From Wyeomyia smithii (Eukaryota > Arthropoda > Insecta > Diptera > Culicidae): 64,000 bases of DNA. Made by a program: the position numbers and the translations under genes. The DNA lies in assembly GCF_029784165.1 (NCBI RefSeq), contig NC_073696.1:174768912-174832911 (forward strand), given 5' to 3'. Of this stretch, positions 45,576 through 57,477 are shown in pieces (the first letter of the stretch is position 1; each line of letters begins with the position of its first letter). The notes below the pieces were generated by a model, which saw nothing but the letters and a program-made list of their open reading frames with translations, searched no databases and was not told where the DNA came from.

Positions 45576-46070
45576 TATTGAATTTTATTGTAATCGGATT
45601 TCTAGTTTAGAGGTTATGGTTAAAAATGTAAAAATCACGAAACATCAATATCTCAGAAACTACGCAACCGACTACCTAAAAAACCCGTAACTTTTGAATT
45701 TCATGAAGATTTGACATGTGGTTCAAAAGTTATGGAAGAAACGTGTTATCGAGACTATTTAATATCACTCATGTTTCTCAGAGATGGCTGGCCCGATTTT
45801 CATAAAATCAGTGTCAAATGGAAAGTCTAGTTTTCAATAAGACCCTATTGATTTTTTTTTTGCAAACGGATTATTACTTTGCCTGTTATGTTTGAAAATG
45901 TGAAATCCAGCTATGAAAAGAAACACATTTCGAAAAGTGCCTTAACTCACTCACTTTTCTCAGAGATGACTGAACCGATTTTCACAAAATAAGTGTCAAA
46001 TGAAAGGTCCAGCTGCCTCATAACACCTTATTGAATCTCATTGTGATCGGACAGTAACTTTGTCTGTAAT
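45576..46070. repeat. Dispersed repeat, left part, split by an hAT-like insertion
   Basis: Made of diverged direct units, each with AGAGATGGCTGGCCCGATTT-like and GTGTCAAATGGAAAGTC-like words followed by a GATCGGA block. The same vocabulary resumes at 48489-48960, so one repeat was split by 46071-48488. Confidence 0.65.
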
Positions 46071-48488
46071 CAGGGGCGGACGAAGACTGATTTGAGCTGC
46101 AGGCGAAAACTTATTTTGGCGCCCCCCTTCATTTTTTCGTTTACAGTCAGGTTCTTTTTACGCAGTGCATACGTACCTCTTAAAAAATCGTGTAAAAAAA
46201 CGGGTTGATTTGAAAATCTGCGTGAAAAAACGCGCAAAAAAACGCGTTAATTTAAAAATCCGCGTAAAAAACCTCGTTAATTCAGAAATCCGCGTAAAGT
46301 AAATCATCAAGAAAGGTTTTAGAAAAAACCCGAGAAGCTCTACAACCAGTATTTAATATTGTCCTCTTTGACAGTTATTTTAGATCTTTCGGAGGCGGAG
46401 GGGTTTTTTTTGACTAAGTTTTTTACTCAATAAATTCTCGGAAGTTTTTGGTTCTCAACCCGCGTAAACTCGAAAACCCGTGAAAATTTTTTGAATTAGC
46501 GCAATATCGCGTGAAAAAATCTGCGTTAATTTGAAATCCGCGTAAAAACGCGTTGATTCAAAAACCCGTGGAGCAAAAAAAATTGTTACAAATTTGCGTA
46601 ATTCAAAGATCCGCGTGAAAAAATAAACTCCTTTGAAAATCCGCGTTGAAAAAAAACGAGTAAAAAAACCTAACTGTAAATCAATACTTATGTTTGACAT
46701 CGGACCTGGATTCCAGAGAGTCCGGTCCGAAGTTTTTCCAGTTTCACTGTTCGATTTAGTTCCGGGCCAGACCAGAAAGGATCTGGACCGGGTAAAGTTT
46801 CCGGAAACCGGAAACGTCTGGTTGAAATCAAACTCAACGTTATTTGAATCACAAACAGCAGACTTACAGGTTTCTTCAATTGCAATTCTATGAATGTGCG
46901 TAATTTGAATATAAGTAACATATTTTAAAGCAAATAGGTATATGTTAGGGCGGCAATGACTGAATGTTAAAAATTTCATCATCGAATTTCAAAAACTGTA
47001 TGCATATTTTGTTTATTGGCTCAAAATTCATCTATGCAAAGTTTCTGCTCAATCGGACATGGAGTGCCTCGAAGCGCTCAAAGTTGTGATTTTTCGACCC
47101 TCGAAAATCTATCAAGGGAGGAGCAGCACATGAAATTGGGAAAGTCGAAACTTTTTTTGATACCAAATGTCTTAGAAATACTTAAAACGTCGAGATCTAG
47201 TATTATCTCGAAAAAAAATATTTTTGGTCAAAAATCGACCTTCTGGGACTCAGCCGTTTTTTGGGCAACCAAGGGCCAGTTGACAATTGGCGTTTTCCCC
47301 AAGCGCTATTGTGTAGAACTTATATTAAACATTTTCAAACACTCGCCACTCGCTAAATCAGTTCAGCAGTTGAAAAATAATGAAAAAATATGAAATAGTT
47401 GAATTAAGAACAAATTCAGTTGACACAAAGAAACATGACGAAAGAGATTCCAGTTCAGTCGTTCAAGGCTAAGTTTCGTGAAGCTCTAATGATCAGGAGA
47501 TCACCCATTTTAAAAATCATGACTCCTCGTCAACTACGTGAGAGTAAAAAATAGCAGATTCAATTGATTATTGACATGGTGTTTATTCTAAAAAAGAACA
47601 TGTTTGGTAAATTTACAACGATTTTTCATTTCTACAAAGTGCACTGATTTTAGTTAAAACACTCTAGAAAATTTTCAATGAGTAAATATATTTATTTTTT
47701 ACAACTAAGTACAGGTCGGATCCTTTATTATCCCTTCTGGAATATTTGTATCTCTTCTGGCATGTTAGAAACTAGTTCGCTATGTGAATGTAATCAATGT
47801 CCAATTTATTTATTTTTTGCTTCTCAAGATTTTATCCCTTTTCGTCTCAGAAATAATTTCTGGTTACGCCACTGCATCATATGAGCGAAATAAAAGAAGA
47901 AAATATTTATTTTATGTTCATTAATCGCAAATTCGAATATTTTTTTCTGTGATTCGATTATCCGGAATGAAACTTTTTTCTGACATTCCGGATTATCGCG
48001 TGTATTATACAAAAAAAAAATTAAAATAAAAACAATTTTCATTTGATTTATAATCAATGTTTCAGAAAAAATCAAAAGTACATATTCAGTGGTTGAGAAA
48101 CAACGTGTCACTCTAAATTTAACTAACACAACACTTTAGGAAGTCAAGTAAAATTTCACAACAAAACTCGTTTTGGATTGTTTTAATTCAATCAAACTGT
48201 TTCTAACATGCATAATAGACTTTATGATTTATTTTCATTAAATGAACGTATGCTCGAAAAATTTGACAATTTTCGTTCCCAGACTTTGGACGGACCGGAG
48301 CGGAGCCAATCGCACCGGACTTAAAACAGACCGAAACGAACTTGTATCGATTCTCGACCGAACTGGACCGCAATCCGGACGCAACTTTCCGTTCCAATTT
48401 CGCACTAATTGAACAATTGAGAGCATTTTTTATTGACTCGATACGCAAGCCTGAAAATTTCATTATTTTTTTTTTAATTTTTTCCCTG
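46071..48488. mobile_element. hAT-like element, non-autonomous or decayed
   Basis: Begins CAGGGGCGGACGAAG and ends TTTTTTCCCTG. It is flanked by an 8-bp duplication with one mismatch: tctgtaat (46063-46070) and tctataat (48489-48496). The host repeat continues across the site. Terminal inverted repeats match only over CAGGG, which is acceptable for hAT but weak. The interior has CGGACCGG-rich patches (46690-46830, 48290-48385), a possible second hAT-type end at 47876 (minus-strand CAGTGGCGTAACC), and no readable transposase. Confidence 0.65.
46144..46676. mobile_element. pogo/Tigger-type MITE with CGCGTAAAAA repeats
   Basis: TA-CAGTCAGGTTCTTTTTACGC at the left and the inverse of CAGTTAGGTTTTTTTACTCG at the right, flanked by TA on both sides (46142-46143 and 46677-46678). 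The 533 bp contain many degenerate words of the type TCCGCGTAAAAAACG and GCGTTAATTTAAAA in both orientations, concentrated near the two ends (46170-46310 and 46455-46660). TA duplications and CAGT ends fit the pogo/Tigger branch of Tc1/mariner. Any open frame across it is incidental. Confidence 0.8.
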
Positions 48489-48960
48489 TCTATAATGTAT
48501 CAAAATGTGAAAATCAATAAACTTCATTATCTCAGAAACTGCAAAACCGATTTGAACAATATTGATATCAAATGAACGAGCTAGTTGAGGGTTAACTGAT
48601 GAATTTTATAATGATTGAACACGTGGTTCAAAAGTTGTGAAAAGAAACGAGTTACGATGACTTTTCAAATTCACTTGTTTTATCAAAGATGGCTGAACCA
48701 ATTTTAACAATCATATTGTCAAATAAAAGGTTTGGCTGCCCATTCGTTCCCATTTCGTTTGATTGTAACCAGACTTTCATTTCAACCGTTATGTATTGAA
48801 TTTTAAAAACAACATGTATCTATTATCTCAAAGATTACACGACTTATTTGAACATAACTACGGGCTGTCTCTCAAACTTACAAGTAACAAATTTCATTAC
48901 AATTTGATATGTGATTCAAAAGCTAAACAAAGAAACAAAATCGATTGATAAAAAAATGTG
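48489..48960. repeat. Dispersed repeat, right part
   Basis: Resumes the repeat of 45576-46070: ATCAATAAACTTCATTATCTCAG, reduced here to its core TTATCTCAGAAACTGC, then GTGGTTCAAAAGTTGTG and AAGATGGCTGAACCAATTTT correspond in order to words at 45640-45970. Confidence 0.65.
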
Positions 48961-50178
<1,218 letters not shown>

Positions 50179-50696
50179 TTTTTTTTTCTCATATCATTTA
50201 TTTGACACGGCATTAAATACAATTTAATGTTTAACGGCGCCAACTATATCTGATGACTTAAAATCTTAAAGCAAATTTTTTATCCTCGCTGCCGACTACG
50301 AGCTGAAATTAAGTCTATCTTAAAACTAGGATGTATTTTTCAATCAGTGTTTTGTAGTTTGATGGTCGTCTGATGCTCTTCGAATGGCCATGAATATGCA
50401 GCATGTATGGATTTGTTCTGCTGAGCCACGATGTCATGAGCTGGAAGAGGGGCTTGTAATTCTCGGGTCCTGAAGGTATTGTGCGGGGTCTAGTTGCTGG
50501 TTATGGTTCGTTGTTGTTGTTCGCTGGTGTTCAAGTGGCCTATGGTATGTGCCGCTGAGCCAAGATATCATTGAAGGCCTCGGGTTCTCAGGTCCTGGTG
50601 AATTCGTGTGGGGTGCAGTTGTTGATTCCAAAATCTCTGCTTAAGGTTCAAACGTGTTCTTGTCGTTTTGTTGGGTGTAGACTGAGGGGAACGGGA

Positions 50697-53600
50697 CTAG
50701 ACTGGAGCATGGATGGATTTTAGGAAAATGTATATGAGGGTCATGTAGGGTATGTCACGGCTCGCCAAGACATCACGAACAGGAACAGCTGGCCGTCTAC
50801 CTCCGGCCCGAAGGGAAGCTACTAATTTAGACCTGGCGTCACGGTGGACAGGGCATGACCAAAAAACGTGCTCTATGTCGTGATAACCTTCGCCACAGGC
50901 ACAGATACCACTTTCCCCGAGCCCAATACGACGGAGATGCGCATCAAATCTATAGTGATTGGACATAAGCCGAGACATCACGCAAATGAAATCTCGACCT
51001 ACATCCAATCCCTTGAACCACGGATTCGTCGATACTTTGGGGATTATGGAATGTAACCATCTTCCCAGTTCCCCTCTGGTCCAAGAACTTTGCCAACTGA
51101 TGATCGTGTTCTGACGTACAAATGCGAAAAATTCATTAAAAGCAATTGGTCTTTCATAAATTTTACCGTTTGATGCGCCCACCTTAGCCAAAGAGTCCGC
51201 TTTCTCACTACCCGGTATCGAGCAGTGAGAAGAGACCCACACTAAGGTAATCTGAAACGATTTTTCGGATAAAGCACTCAAATGTTCCCGTATTTTCCCC
51301 AGGAAGTACGGAGAGTGCTTAACATCTTTCATCGATCGGAGAGCCTCAATGGAACTGAGACTGTCCGTAAAGATGAAATAATGGTCCGTGGGAATTTTTC
51401 GATGATCCCTAGGGTGTACTGAATTGCAGCTAATTCTGCGACGTAAACAGAAGCAGGATTATCGAGCTTATGGGAGACGGTTAAATTGTTATTGAAGATA
51501 CCGAAGCCAGTGGACCCATCGATAAGTGATCCGTCAGTGTAGAACATATTGTCGCAGTTGATGTTTCGATATTTATTGGAAAAAAATTTGGGGATCTGCT
51601 GCACGCGTAAATGATCCGGGATTCCACGAGTTTCTTCTATCATGGATGTATCGAAAAACACAGTAGAATCAGAAGTATTTAATAAGTTGACACGATTTGG
51701 AATATTCGAAGAAGGGTTAATATTTTGTGACATGTGATTGAAATACAATGTCATAAAACGGGTTTGAGAATTAAGTTCGATTAACCTTTCAAAATTTTCA
51801 ATCACAGGACGGTTCAAGACCTCACATTTGATAAGAATACGAGAAGACAGGCTCCAGAAGCGGTTTTTCAATGGTAGAACTCCAGCTAAGACCTCCAAAC
51901 TCATCGTATGGGTCGATTGCATGCAACCTAAGGCGATACGCAAACAACGATATTGTATTCGCTCCAGTTTGATCAAATGTGTGTTTGCTGCGGAGCGGAA
52001 GCAGAAACACCCGTACTCAATTACCGACAATATCGTTGTTTGGTAAAGCCTTATAAGGTCTCCCGGGTGTGCTCCCCACCATGATCCGGTTAATGTACGA
52101 AGAAAATTAACTCTTTGTTGGCATTTTTTCATCAGATACCTAATGTGACAACCCTATGTGCCTTTAGAGTCGAACCAGACACCAAGATACTTGTGTACCA
52201 AAACCTGAGAAATCGTTTTACCCATTAATTGTGGCTGGAGCTGAGCAGGTTCATGCTTCCTAGAAAAAACTACTATCTCAGTCTTCTCCGGAGAGAATTC
52301 GATACCTAGCTGTAAAGCCCAAGCAGACAAATTGTTCAAGGTATCTTGCAATGGTCCTTGCAAATCGGCAACTTTGGCTCCTGTAACAGAAACCACGCTG
52401 TCGTCTGCAAGTTGTCTTATCGTGCATGAATCTGCCAGACAGTCGTCGATGTCATTTACATAAAAATTGTAAATAAGGGGGCTTAAACATGAGCCCTGGG
52501 GAAGACCCATGTAGCTAATTCGAAAAGTTGCCAAATCGCCATGCGTAAAATGCATGTGCTTTTCGGACAACAAATTGTGCAAAAAATTGTTCAAAATTGG
52601 AGAAAATCCTTGTCGGCGAAGTTTGCCCGAAAGAATGTCAATAGAAACGGAATCAGAAGCCCCCTTAATGTCCAAGAACGCAGACGCCATTTGTTCTTTG
52701 CGAGCATACGCCAGCTGAATATCTGTTTAAAGCAACGCAAGACAATCATTCGTCCCTTTGGCACGGCGGAAGCCAAACTGAGTATCTGATAGTAGACCAT
52801 TTGATTCGACCCAATGGTCTAAACGACGGAGTATCATTTTCTCCATAAATTTCCGGATACAGGATAGCATTGCAATCGGCCTATAGGAGTTGTGATCAGA
52901 GGCTGGTTTTCCCGGTTTTTGGATGGCGATCACCTTCACTTGCCTCCAATCCTGCGGTACAATGTTTTGCTCCAGGAACTTATTGAACAAGTTCAACAAG
53001 CACCTCTTGGCATTGCCGGGTAGATTCTTCAACAAGTTGAATTTGATTAGAATAACTAACCCAGGCGCGTTATTGTTACAGGACAGGAGGGCAATTGAAA
53101 ATTCTGCCATCGTAAAAGGTGATTCTATCGCGTCGTGGCCCGGAGACGCATCGCGAACAAAGTTTTGCGCAGGAACAGAGTCCGGACATACTTTCCTGGC
53201 AAAATCAAATATCCACCTACTTGTAGACTCTTCGCTTTCGTTGACCGTTACGCGATTCCGCATTCTTCTGGCTGTGTTCCAAAGAGTGCTCATCGATGTC
53301 TCCCTCGACGTCTCGTTCACGAACCGACGCCAATATCCGCGTTTCTTTGCTTTAGCCAAGATTTTAAGCTTAGTATCAAGCTCCGAATACCGTATATAGT
53401 CGCCAGGTATACCTTTCTTCTGATAGGCCAAAAACGCGTCGGATCTTTGCGTGTAGACATCGGAGCACTCTTGGTCCCACCACGGAGTGGGAGGCCGTTC
53501 TTTGATCGTTACGCCGGGATATTTCTTCGTTTGGGCTTGCAACGCGGCGTCGAGAATCAAGCCCGCGAGGAGGTTGTATTCTTTAAGTGGTGGATGATGT

Positions 53601-54385
53601 TGAATCGACTCGACAGCTTCTGAAACCATTTCCTCGTATAACTTCCAATCAACATTCCGTGTGAGGTCATACGGAATGTCAATTGGCCGCATGCGAGTTG
53701 ACCCGTTGGTAATTGAAATAAGAATAGGCAAATGGTCGCTACCGTGAGGATCGAGGATTACCTTCCATGTGCAATCCAACCGTAGCGACGTCGAACATAA
53801 AGAGAGATCCAAAGCGCTTGGGCGCGCTGGAGGTTTCGGGACACGTGTGATTTCACCGTTGTTTAGAATAGTCATGTCGAAGTTATCGCAAAGGTTATAA
53901 ATTAAAGAAGAGCGGTTATCATTAGAAGGGGAACCCCAAGCCACGCCATGAGAGTTAAAGTCTCCCAAAATCAAACGTGGCGAGGGAAGAAGTTCTATTA
54001 AATCAAAGAGCAGCCGTTGCCCAACCTGTGCTCTGGGAGGAGTATATATTGAGGCAATACAAAGCTCTTTACCTTGTATTGTCATTTGACATACGACAGC
54101 TCCGATGCCTGGAATCGAGGGGAGGTTAATACGATAGAAAGAATAGCACTTCCTAATCCCTAGAAGTATTCCTCCATATGGGGTGTCTCGATCAAGGCGA
54201 ATAATATTAAAATCATGGAAGTTTAGATCAGTATTCGAAGTAAGCCAAGTTTCACAAAGGGAAAATGCATCGCATTTGTTTTTATTTATCAAAATTTTAA
54301 ACGAATCAATTTTTGGTAAAATACTTCTACAATTCCACTGTAAGACAGAGATAGAATCCTTCACATAAGCAGATGAATTAGGCAT
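50697..54385 (-). pseudogene. I-clade ORF2: endonuclease, reverse transcriptase, RNase H
   Basis: Polyprotein for target nicking, cDNA synthesis and RNA removal. ATG at 54383-54385. EN motifs: WNCRSI, CETWL, ILGDFNSHG and GSDHLPI (residues ~15-220). RT: SYRPIAMLSCIRKFMEK, FGFRRAKGTNDC, FLDIKGASDSV, GLPQGSCLSPLIYNFYVND, and an active-site box reading LADD rather than YADD. RNase H: FYTDGSLIDGS, VAELAAIQY, FTDSLSS (visible only after correcting frame) and VSSHCSIPGSEKADSLAK. A Cys/His cluster near the end (CACGEGYHDIEHVFWSC) follows. Defects: TAA at 52727 where copy 1 has TCA, TAG at 52154, and a 1-nt frameshift in an A-run near 51390 within RNase H. Otherwise open for more than 1200 codons. 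Confidence 0.92.
54378..54385 (-). promoter_or_regulatory. ORF1 stop / ORF2 start overlap (ATGCCTAA)
   Basis: On the minus strand the ORF1 stop TAA lies within the first three codons of ORF2 (ATG CCT AAT), an 8-base overlap. The identical arrangement is kept in copy 1 (2113-2120). Such overlaps are compatible with termination-reinitiation for translating ORF2, known from some other non-LTR elements; here it is inference. Confidence 0.6.
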
Positions 54386-55567
54386 CGAAGCATACGATCG
54401 CTGCAAGGAGGGGCCATTGAGCAGTTAACTGCTTCAAAAATGTTCTAACTGTTGGGAGGAATGCTGTAAGAAAATCTTTTATTGGATCGGGTACATTGAA
54501 AGTTTCAAAAATCCAGTCCACAATGTCAGAAAATTTCACCAGTCCAGCATTTGATTTTTCAACTGGATGAGCAAAAGGAACAACTGGGGTTTTAGATGTT
54601 CCAGGAAGTGCTGGGAACTCCTTCTGGGACTTTAAATTTGCAAGCCCAGGAGGGGTTTGCTTCGGTTTTTCCGCTGCACTTTTAGGTTTGTTTGTACCAT
54701 TCATTTCACTTTGGGAAATCTTAGGACCTTTTCTGGGAAGTTTAGGAGAGGAAATATTTTTCCTCTTTCTAGACTCCCCAGGATTGGCATAAGATGTTCC
54801 CGCTGGTGAATCGTCAGAATCGGTTTCATCAGATCAAAAAGGTTTGATGTTATGGGACACGTGGTAGCGGTCTTCTTCAACATGTCAGCGCCACAACGTG
54901 CCTTATTGCAGCAGTAGTTGGCTGTATGGCCTAACTGCTTGCAATGAGTGCAGTTCATGACGCGGGGCACGTATAGCCTCACAGGGAGACGAACCCGGTG
55001 GATCGAGATGTGGCTTGGTAGTGCAGACCCGGCGAACGTAACTGACGGAGTGTAAACTTTTTTGTCACCGACGATCGATACCGACCGCAGTTGCTTGCAG
55101 TCGAGCACCTTCACATCGGGACATGTGTTGTTCTTAAAGCACCCTTTAGCACTTTTCAATATACACTCGACGGACAGACTCGAATCGGTCACGACACCGT
55201 CGATCTCCACATCTCTAGCGGGTACATAGACACGGTATTCCCGTGTAAAAAGCTCGGAGCAAGCTAAATCGTTGGCCTCTTTAAGGTCATTGAACACGAC
55301 ACGGAGCTTGTTCCGCCTGATTTTTTAAATTTCAGTAACAGCTTTAAAGTGTGACGTCAGGTCTTTCGAAATCTGTAGAATGTTTAAAGATTTCGATTTC
55401 GGCCCCGCTTTAGGCCTGAGGTAAACTGCCACCGGAAGAGTCGATCCATCTGGATACAATCTGACACGTGGGGGAGCTGAGGAATTAATATTAGGAGGGG
55501 GGGCAGGAGGGACAGGGTCGAGGGGATTCGAGGATGGAGGTGCGGGAGGTGGGGGGTCTACATCCAT
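54378..55567 (-). pseudogene. I-clade ORF1, copy 2; two of three zinc knuckles deleted
   Basis: ATG at 55565-55567 opens MDVDPPPPAPPSSNPLDP, as in copy 1. TAA at 55325-55327 replaces the Ser codon after TEI. The first knuckle CTHCKQLGHTANYC is kept. A deletion of about 150 bp near 54890, relative to copy 1 (2640-2790), removes knuckles two and three with the following basic region, and the frame then shifts. The last part (AEKPKQTPPGLANLKSQKEF to the TAA at 54378-54380) is in the original frame. RNA binding would be impaired. Confidence 0.88.
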
Positions 55568-55845
55568 CGCGCTAAACCTAGCGCGCCGATGGGACAGGCA
55601 AGAAGCACGTACCTTCCTTTCTTTTTCTACTTCGTGTTGTGCACTGCACTCACCACCAAATCGTTCGACAGCAGGCAGCTACAAAGCGACACAGTAACAC
55701 AAAGGCGCTTGACCTTGCGACACAGCAATCTAGACAAAAGACACCGGGAACGGTCAAAAAATGCCACCACTTGCACACACGTATTGAAATTTATCGGAGC
55801 GATCTCGAAGCACAACCGATGCTGATGCGTGTTCGGCACAGAATG
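55568..55845 (-). other. 5' untranslated region of I-clade copy 2
   Basis: 278 bases between ORF1 and the inferred 5' end; the outer 50 bases match copy 1 closely and the inner part differs by indels. Confidence 0.6.
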
Positions 55846-56289
55846 AAGTTTTACGTTGAAAATTGCCAATTTATTTCTTTGAGTGATTTTTTCCTATAAG
55901 TACATTTAGGTATCTATAGTGTATTTAAGGGGTATGTATATTATTATTTTGTCAAAAATGCCGTTGCCCACAAAATTTTTCGTTGAGCAGACGTAATTTA
56001 AAAATAAAAATGCGTAAAAAATTGAAACGAATAGAAATAATAATACGTAATAAAATATATGCCTGAAAAAATATATGAAACCAGGAACAAAACACACAAA
56101 ATGCGTGTAGTATAGTGCTTCCAAAATAAAAGTTCCTCGAAAATCAGAGTAATAACTCATAACAATTTTGCTATATTTTTGGGCTTTACAATTCGTTCCT
56201 CAATCGAAAATTATTCGCAACGCCCTTGACTCGTATTCGTATACAATTATGAATGTGTTTTTATTGTTCCTTTTTCGCGAATCAACATA
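55846..56289. other. Unassigned AT-rich stretch
   Basis: No feature recognised between the I-clade element and the DNA transposon; ends with the CATA target duplicate (56286-56289). Confidence 0.4.
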
Positions 56290-57473
56290 CTGCCGCTCAT
56301 AGCAAGTCCGTCCCATTTGCGTTTTGGTGCTGACGAGAAAACAGCAATTGAAAATCGTAACGCTTTGGGTGAAATTTGGCACTGAAATGCTTTTTCAATC
56401 AAGACCATCAACAGAATTTAGTACTGCGATGACAATCTAACACTTTTACATCATAAAACTTGTATAAAAACCCAAATTTGACTAAAATTTGTTGAAAATC
56501 ATAAGCTGGGACTCATATGCGATTACTTTTACGGTACGTAGCCAGAATGATAGCAAGTCAGTCCCATAGCCGACTAGGACCGGTGATGAAAAACAAACTA
56601 CTGTAAATCAATGGCGGTGCTATAGCTTGCGTTTGGAATGAATCCATCGCTGGTCAATTCATAAATGACCTTCTCTCGTGCCTTATTAAACAAGTTTTTT
56701 TGTGAGAAGCATAACATAATGTACCAACTGCGCCGCTCAGAATAAAATTAGATTTTGTTTTTACATTTGATACTACTGATTAATTTGAAATCAGTGTAGG
56801 TAACTTATTCTAAATTTTTCTGAGAGCGGTCACACGATCGGGACGGCGGACAGCTTCGACGTAGCAGTGGAAGCAAATATGAAAGAACAAATATAGCTTA
56901 GGAAAATGTTTGCTCCGTTAAAAAACAGTTAAGTAGCGTACCGAAGTATTTGATATGACTGACAAATTCTTCACATCAAATACAGATAAAATACGAAAAG
57001 ATAAAATACTCAAGAATGCTTTAACTAACAATACAGTGACACACCTGAAGCGTTCATTGTCAACAACCAACAGCTGAAAGAAGCTACTGGTGGAAACTTT
57101 GTCTTGAAGGAAACATTGTACTATCAGCTAGAGCCACACGATGTAGAACGTGTAAAATTCAATCAAACCTCCTATCGAATATCACTTGGTACATCCAATT
57201 CTAAACCTGAAGACCATAAGTTGTGGTAAATATCACATTGTTCATAATCATTATTGGCTGTGGGGTTAAATTGCGAAGATTTTTGCAATGAGACCGACTT
57301 GCGATCACTTTTGCTATGGGACAAACCGACTTGCTATTTTTTTCATAGTTCCTCAGAACGAAGTATTCAAAAATATTTGTTCTATCGAAAGTAGACATGA
57401 AAAGGAATTGATTCCATAAATAAACTCAAAATTGACAAAAATGCAATTGGGACGGACTTGCCATGAGCGGCAG
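56290..57473. mobile_element. DNA transposon of unknown family with repeated internal motifs
   Basis: Starts CTGCCGCTCATAGCAAGTCC and ends with the inverse (GGACTTGCCATGAGCGGCAG), about 30 bp of imperfect terminal inverted repeat. CATA flanks both sides (56286-56289 and 57474-57477), a probable 4-bp target duplication. The core word AGCAAGTC-GTCCCAT recurs inside at 56550-56567 in the left-end orientation and, inverted, at 57316-57337 and 57286-57305. These could be transposase-binding sites. It has no DDE signature. The ends do not fit Tc1 (TA), piggyBac (TTAA) or hAT (8 bp); a CMC/Chapaev-like type with 4-bp duplications is possible. Confidence 0.75.
56957..57229 (+). other. Coding-like interior of the 56.3-kb transposon
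   Basis: Two overlapping short frames look coding. ATG 56957 reads MTDKFFTSNTDKIRKDKIL and on to LTNNTVTHLKRSLS. A frame shifted by one to two bases, open from 57029 to the TAA at 57227-57229, reads DTPEAFIVNNQQLKEATGG, FVLKETLYYQLEPHDVERVK and ends SKPEDHKLW. Joined by one frameshift they could be a 90-residue remnant of a transposase or captured gene. No family recognised. Confidence 0.3.
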
Positions 57474-57477
57474 CATA

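Larger units (their letters stand above)
50179..55845 (-). mobile_element. I-clade non-LTR retrotransposon, copy 2, nearly full length
   Basis: About 5.67 kb on the minus strand: 5' UTR, gag-like ORF1, overlapping ORF2 (EN, RT, RNase H), 3' UTR ending GTGTCAAATAAATGATATG and a short A tail (T-run at 50180-50187). The 5' end is inferred from where similarity to copy 1 ends. Breaks are few: nonsense codons at 55325, 52727 and 52154, a frameshift near 51390 and a deletion of about 150 bp in ORF1. It lies in the same orientation as copy 1, about 46 kb away. Confidence 0.92.

Noticed and set aside
46455..46982. 175-codon minus-strand frame with FFTRIF repeats
   Set aside because: Crosses the boundary of the pogo-type MITE and reflects its CGCGTAAAAA repeats; not a protein gene.
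47876..47900. CAGTGGCGTAACC on the minus strand as the end of another hAT element
   Set aside because: Resembles a hAT end, but no matching second end or target duplication was found, so it is mentioned only within the larger element.
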